Shown one piece after another: positions 62,862 to 64,000 of a DNA stretch of 64,000 nucleotides. Below the pieces are notes generated by a model that saw only the letters and a program-made list of their open reading frames with translations, was not told where the DNA came from and ran no database searches. The stretch is from contig JADJJL010000007.1 in NCBI GenBank assembly GCA_016710265.1, positions 186,001-250,000 of the forward strand, read 5' to 3'. Each line of letters begins with the position of its first letter. The stretch's first letter is position 1. A program made the position numbers and the translations under genes. The stretch is from Saprospiraceae bacterium. GTDB lineage: Bacteria > Bacteroidota > Bacteroidia > Chitinophagales > Saprospiraceae.

Positions 62862-62978
62862 TTAACCTTGACGTTGTTTAAACTTCGGATTTTTTTTGTT
62901 AATAATATACAATCTGCCTTTCCTCCTGACAAATTTACAGTCTGCTGTTCTCTTCTTTATTGATGCACGGACTTTCAT
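62862..62978 (-). CDS. rpmJ: 50S ribosomal protein L36 (zinc-free form)
   Basis: 38 residues, starting MKVRASIKKRTADCKFVRRK and ending KNPKFKQRQG, so the small L36 fold is clear. C+ forms carry three cysteines and a histidine for zinc. Here only C14 remains (T at 11, N near 27 and F near 33), so it is the zinc-free type. It lies between infA (10 bases upstream) and rpsM (12 bases downstream), the usual order. Confidence 0.95.
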   Translation of the reverse strand: MKVRASIKKRTADCKFVRRKGRLYIINKKNPKFKQRQG

Positions 62979-62988
62979 GATTGTTAAT

Positions 62989-63207
62989 TTATTTATATCT
63001 ATAAGTAATTCTACCTCGCGACAAATCATATGGACTCATTTCAACTGAAACTTTATCTCCCGGCAAAATACGAATGTAATTCATTCTCATTTTACCTGAT
63101 ATTGTGGCAATTATAAGATGATCATTTTGTAATCTGACCCTAAACATGGCATTCGAAAGTGCCTCTTCGATAATGCCATCTTGTTGAATCAGGTTTTTTT
63201 TACTCAT
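62989..63207 (-). CDS. infA: Translation initiation factor IF-1
   Basis: 72 residues, exact IF-1 length. MSKKNLIQQDGIIEEALSNA starts the OB fold; FRVRLQNDHLIIATISGKMR and RILPGDKVSVEMSPYDLSRG complete it, ending GRITYRYK. IF-1 occupies the ribosomal A site at initiation. It lies between map (40 bases upstream) and rpmJ. Confidence 0.97.
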   Translation of the reverse strand: MSKKNLIQQDGIIEEALSNAMFRVRLQNDHLIIATISGKMRMNYIRILPGDKVSVEMSPYDLSRGRITYRYK

Positions 63208-63247
63208 CTTTTTTTTTCGGAGTGCAAATATCTGACAATTTGACGAA

Positions 63248-64000
63248 TTATAGTATAATTTCGGAATTATTTTTTATTTCATCCTTAATCATTTGATGAT
63301 CTGACAAAATTTCAGGTCCATTATTTCGCACCGCAATGGTGTGTTCGTAATGGGCTGAAGCTTTGAGATCTGTAGAAACCACAGTCCATCCATCTTTCAA
63401 TTGTTTGATATGGCGAGTACCCTGATTAATCATAGGCTCAATGGCTATCGTCAATCCTTCTTTAAGAACTGGTCCTTTGCCCTTTTGCCCATAATTAGGA
63501 ACTTCCGGTGCTTCATGTAATTTTTTTCCAATTCCATGGCCTACCAATTCCCGAACTACTCCATAATGATGTCTTTTTTCAGCATGCTCTTGTATGGCTT
63601 GACCTATATCTCCGATTCTTTGCCCAACGATAGCTTGTTCAATACCCAAATAAAGGGCTGCTTCAGTTACTCTAGCCAACTTAATGACATCTTCAGAAAC
63701 TTCGCCAAGCAAAAAAGAATACGCGGAATCACCATAAAATCCATCTTTAACAACACCACAATCAATCGATAAAATATCTCCTGATTCAAAAGGTTTATTA
63801 GATGGAATACCATGTACTACGCATTCATTAGCAGAAATACACAATGTACCCGGAAATCCCTGATATCCTTTGAATGCAGGTATTGCCCCATGATCTCTTA
63901 TAAATTCTTCTGCTAATTTATCAATCTCCAAACCTGTTTTACCAATCTTTAGGACTTTAGCAATTTGCGCCAATGTCTTGCAAACAAGTAAACTACTCAC
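63248..64000 (-). CDS. map: Methionine aminopeptidase, type I, 5'-truncated by window edge
   Basis: At least 250 residues; the frame reaches the last base, so the true start lies beyond 64000. The enzyme removes the N-terminal methionine from new proteins, with two metals in the active site. Metal ligands are visible: H in ECVVHGIPSNK, the two aspartates in ILSIDCGVVKDGFYGDSAYS, VGHGIGKKLHEAPEVPNYG, and EPMINQG and HYEHTIAV for the two glutamates. It is upstream of infA, the usual Bacteroidota alpha-operon arrangement. Confidence 0.95.
   Translation of the reverse strand: MSSLLVCKTLAQIAKVLKIGKTGLEIDKLAEEFIRDHGAIPAFKGYQGFPGTLCISANECVVHGIPSNKPFESGDILSIDCGVVKDGFYGDSAYSFLLGEVSEDVIKLARVTEAALYLGIEQAIVGQRIGDIGQAIQEHAEKRHHYGVVRELVGHGIGKKLHEAPEVPNYGQKGKGPVLKEGLTIAIEPMINQGTRHIKQLKDGWTVVSTDLKASAHYEHTIAVRNNGPEILSDHQMIKDEIKNNSEIIL

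Overview
The window is a stretch of AT-rich chromosome from a member of the Bacteroidota, most likely the Saprospiria/Saprospiraceae side of the phylum (the phylum is well supported, the family is inference). The reasons are: secreted proteins with type IX secretion (T9SS) C-terminal sorting domains, a PorP/SprF plus OmpA plus gliding-type C-terminal-domain locus, SprB-type and TSP type 3 repeats, BshC, a DUF4295 gene next to rpmG/rpmB, and repeated promoter -7 elements of the form TAnnTTTG, the Bacteroidota housekeeping type. No phage, insertion sequence, CRISPR array or defence island was seen. Almost all of the window is ordinary, densely packed housekeeping and cell-envelope genes.

Layout. 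1-2.9 kb: the end of an asparaginase-like gene and a large secreted SprB-repeat protein. 3-4.8 kb: a translation and targeting block (tRNA-Arg, rpmB, rpmG, DUF4295 gene, terminator, ftsY). 4.8-13.5 kb: a secreted subtilase, a metal-receptor-like protein, a propeller-like secreted protein, signal peptidase I, an rRNA pseudouridine synthase and a very large sortilin/BNR-type secreted protein, all on the minus strand. 13.6-16.1 kb: dusB and a CCA-adding enzyme (tRNA maturation). 16-20.2 kb: two small envelope or unknown genes, a DEDDh exonuclease, a PlsB-like acyltransferase and engB. 20.3-31.7 kb: a beta-barrel protein, an orphan oligopeptide permease subunit, then a plus-strand redox run (bshC, ferredoxin reductase, ferredoxin, EamA exporter), an MscS channel, an AsmA protein and a double-ATPase ABC protein. 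31.7-38.4 kb: mpl, a 55-residue lipoprotein, mnmD, an LptF/G permease, an acyl-CoA dehydrogenase and a prohibitin-type SPFH protein. 38.4-45.6 kb: the three-gene T9SS/gliding-type envelope locus. 46-51.4 kb: efp, accB, accC, an MsbA-type exporter and a T9SS-sorted protein, apparently one operon. 51.5-56 kb: an OmpA/TSP3 protein, a lipoprotein and a TPR adenylate cyclase. 56-64 kb: carA, eno, divIC/ftsB-like and sucD, then the end of the large ribosomal operon (map, infA, rpmJ, rpsM, rpsK, rpsD, rpoA, rplQ) closed by a clear intrinsic terminator.

The most striking sequence-level result is a set of apparent single-base indels in homopolymer runs. They break ftsY (missing T), accC (extra G) and a lipoprotein gene at 53.2-53.8 kb (missing A), and probably affect the 3' end of mpl. 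In the first three cases restoring one base recovers a normal protein. Two of these genes are normally essential, so consensus errors of a long-read or metagenomic assembly are the likeliest explanation. The genes are annotated here over their restored span.

No undescribed system stands out. The best leads are a predicted signalling protein that joins TPRs, a membrane anchor and a class III adenylate cyclase, a secreted protein with a CxxCH motif before SprB repeats, a tiny lipoprotein between mpl and mnmD, and a metal-receptor protein without a signal peptide.
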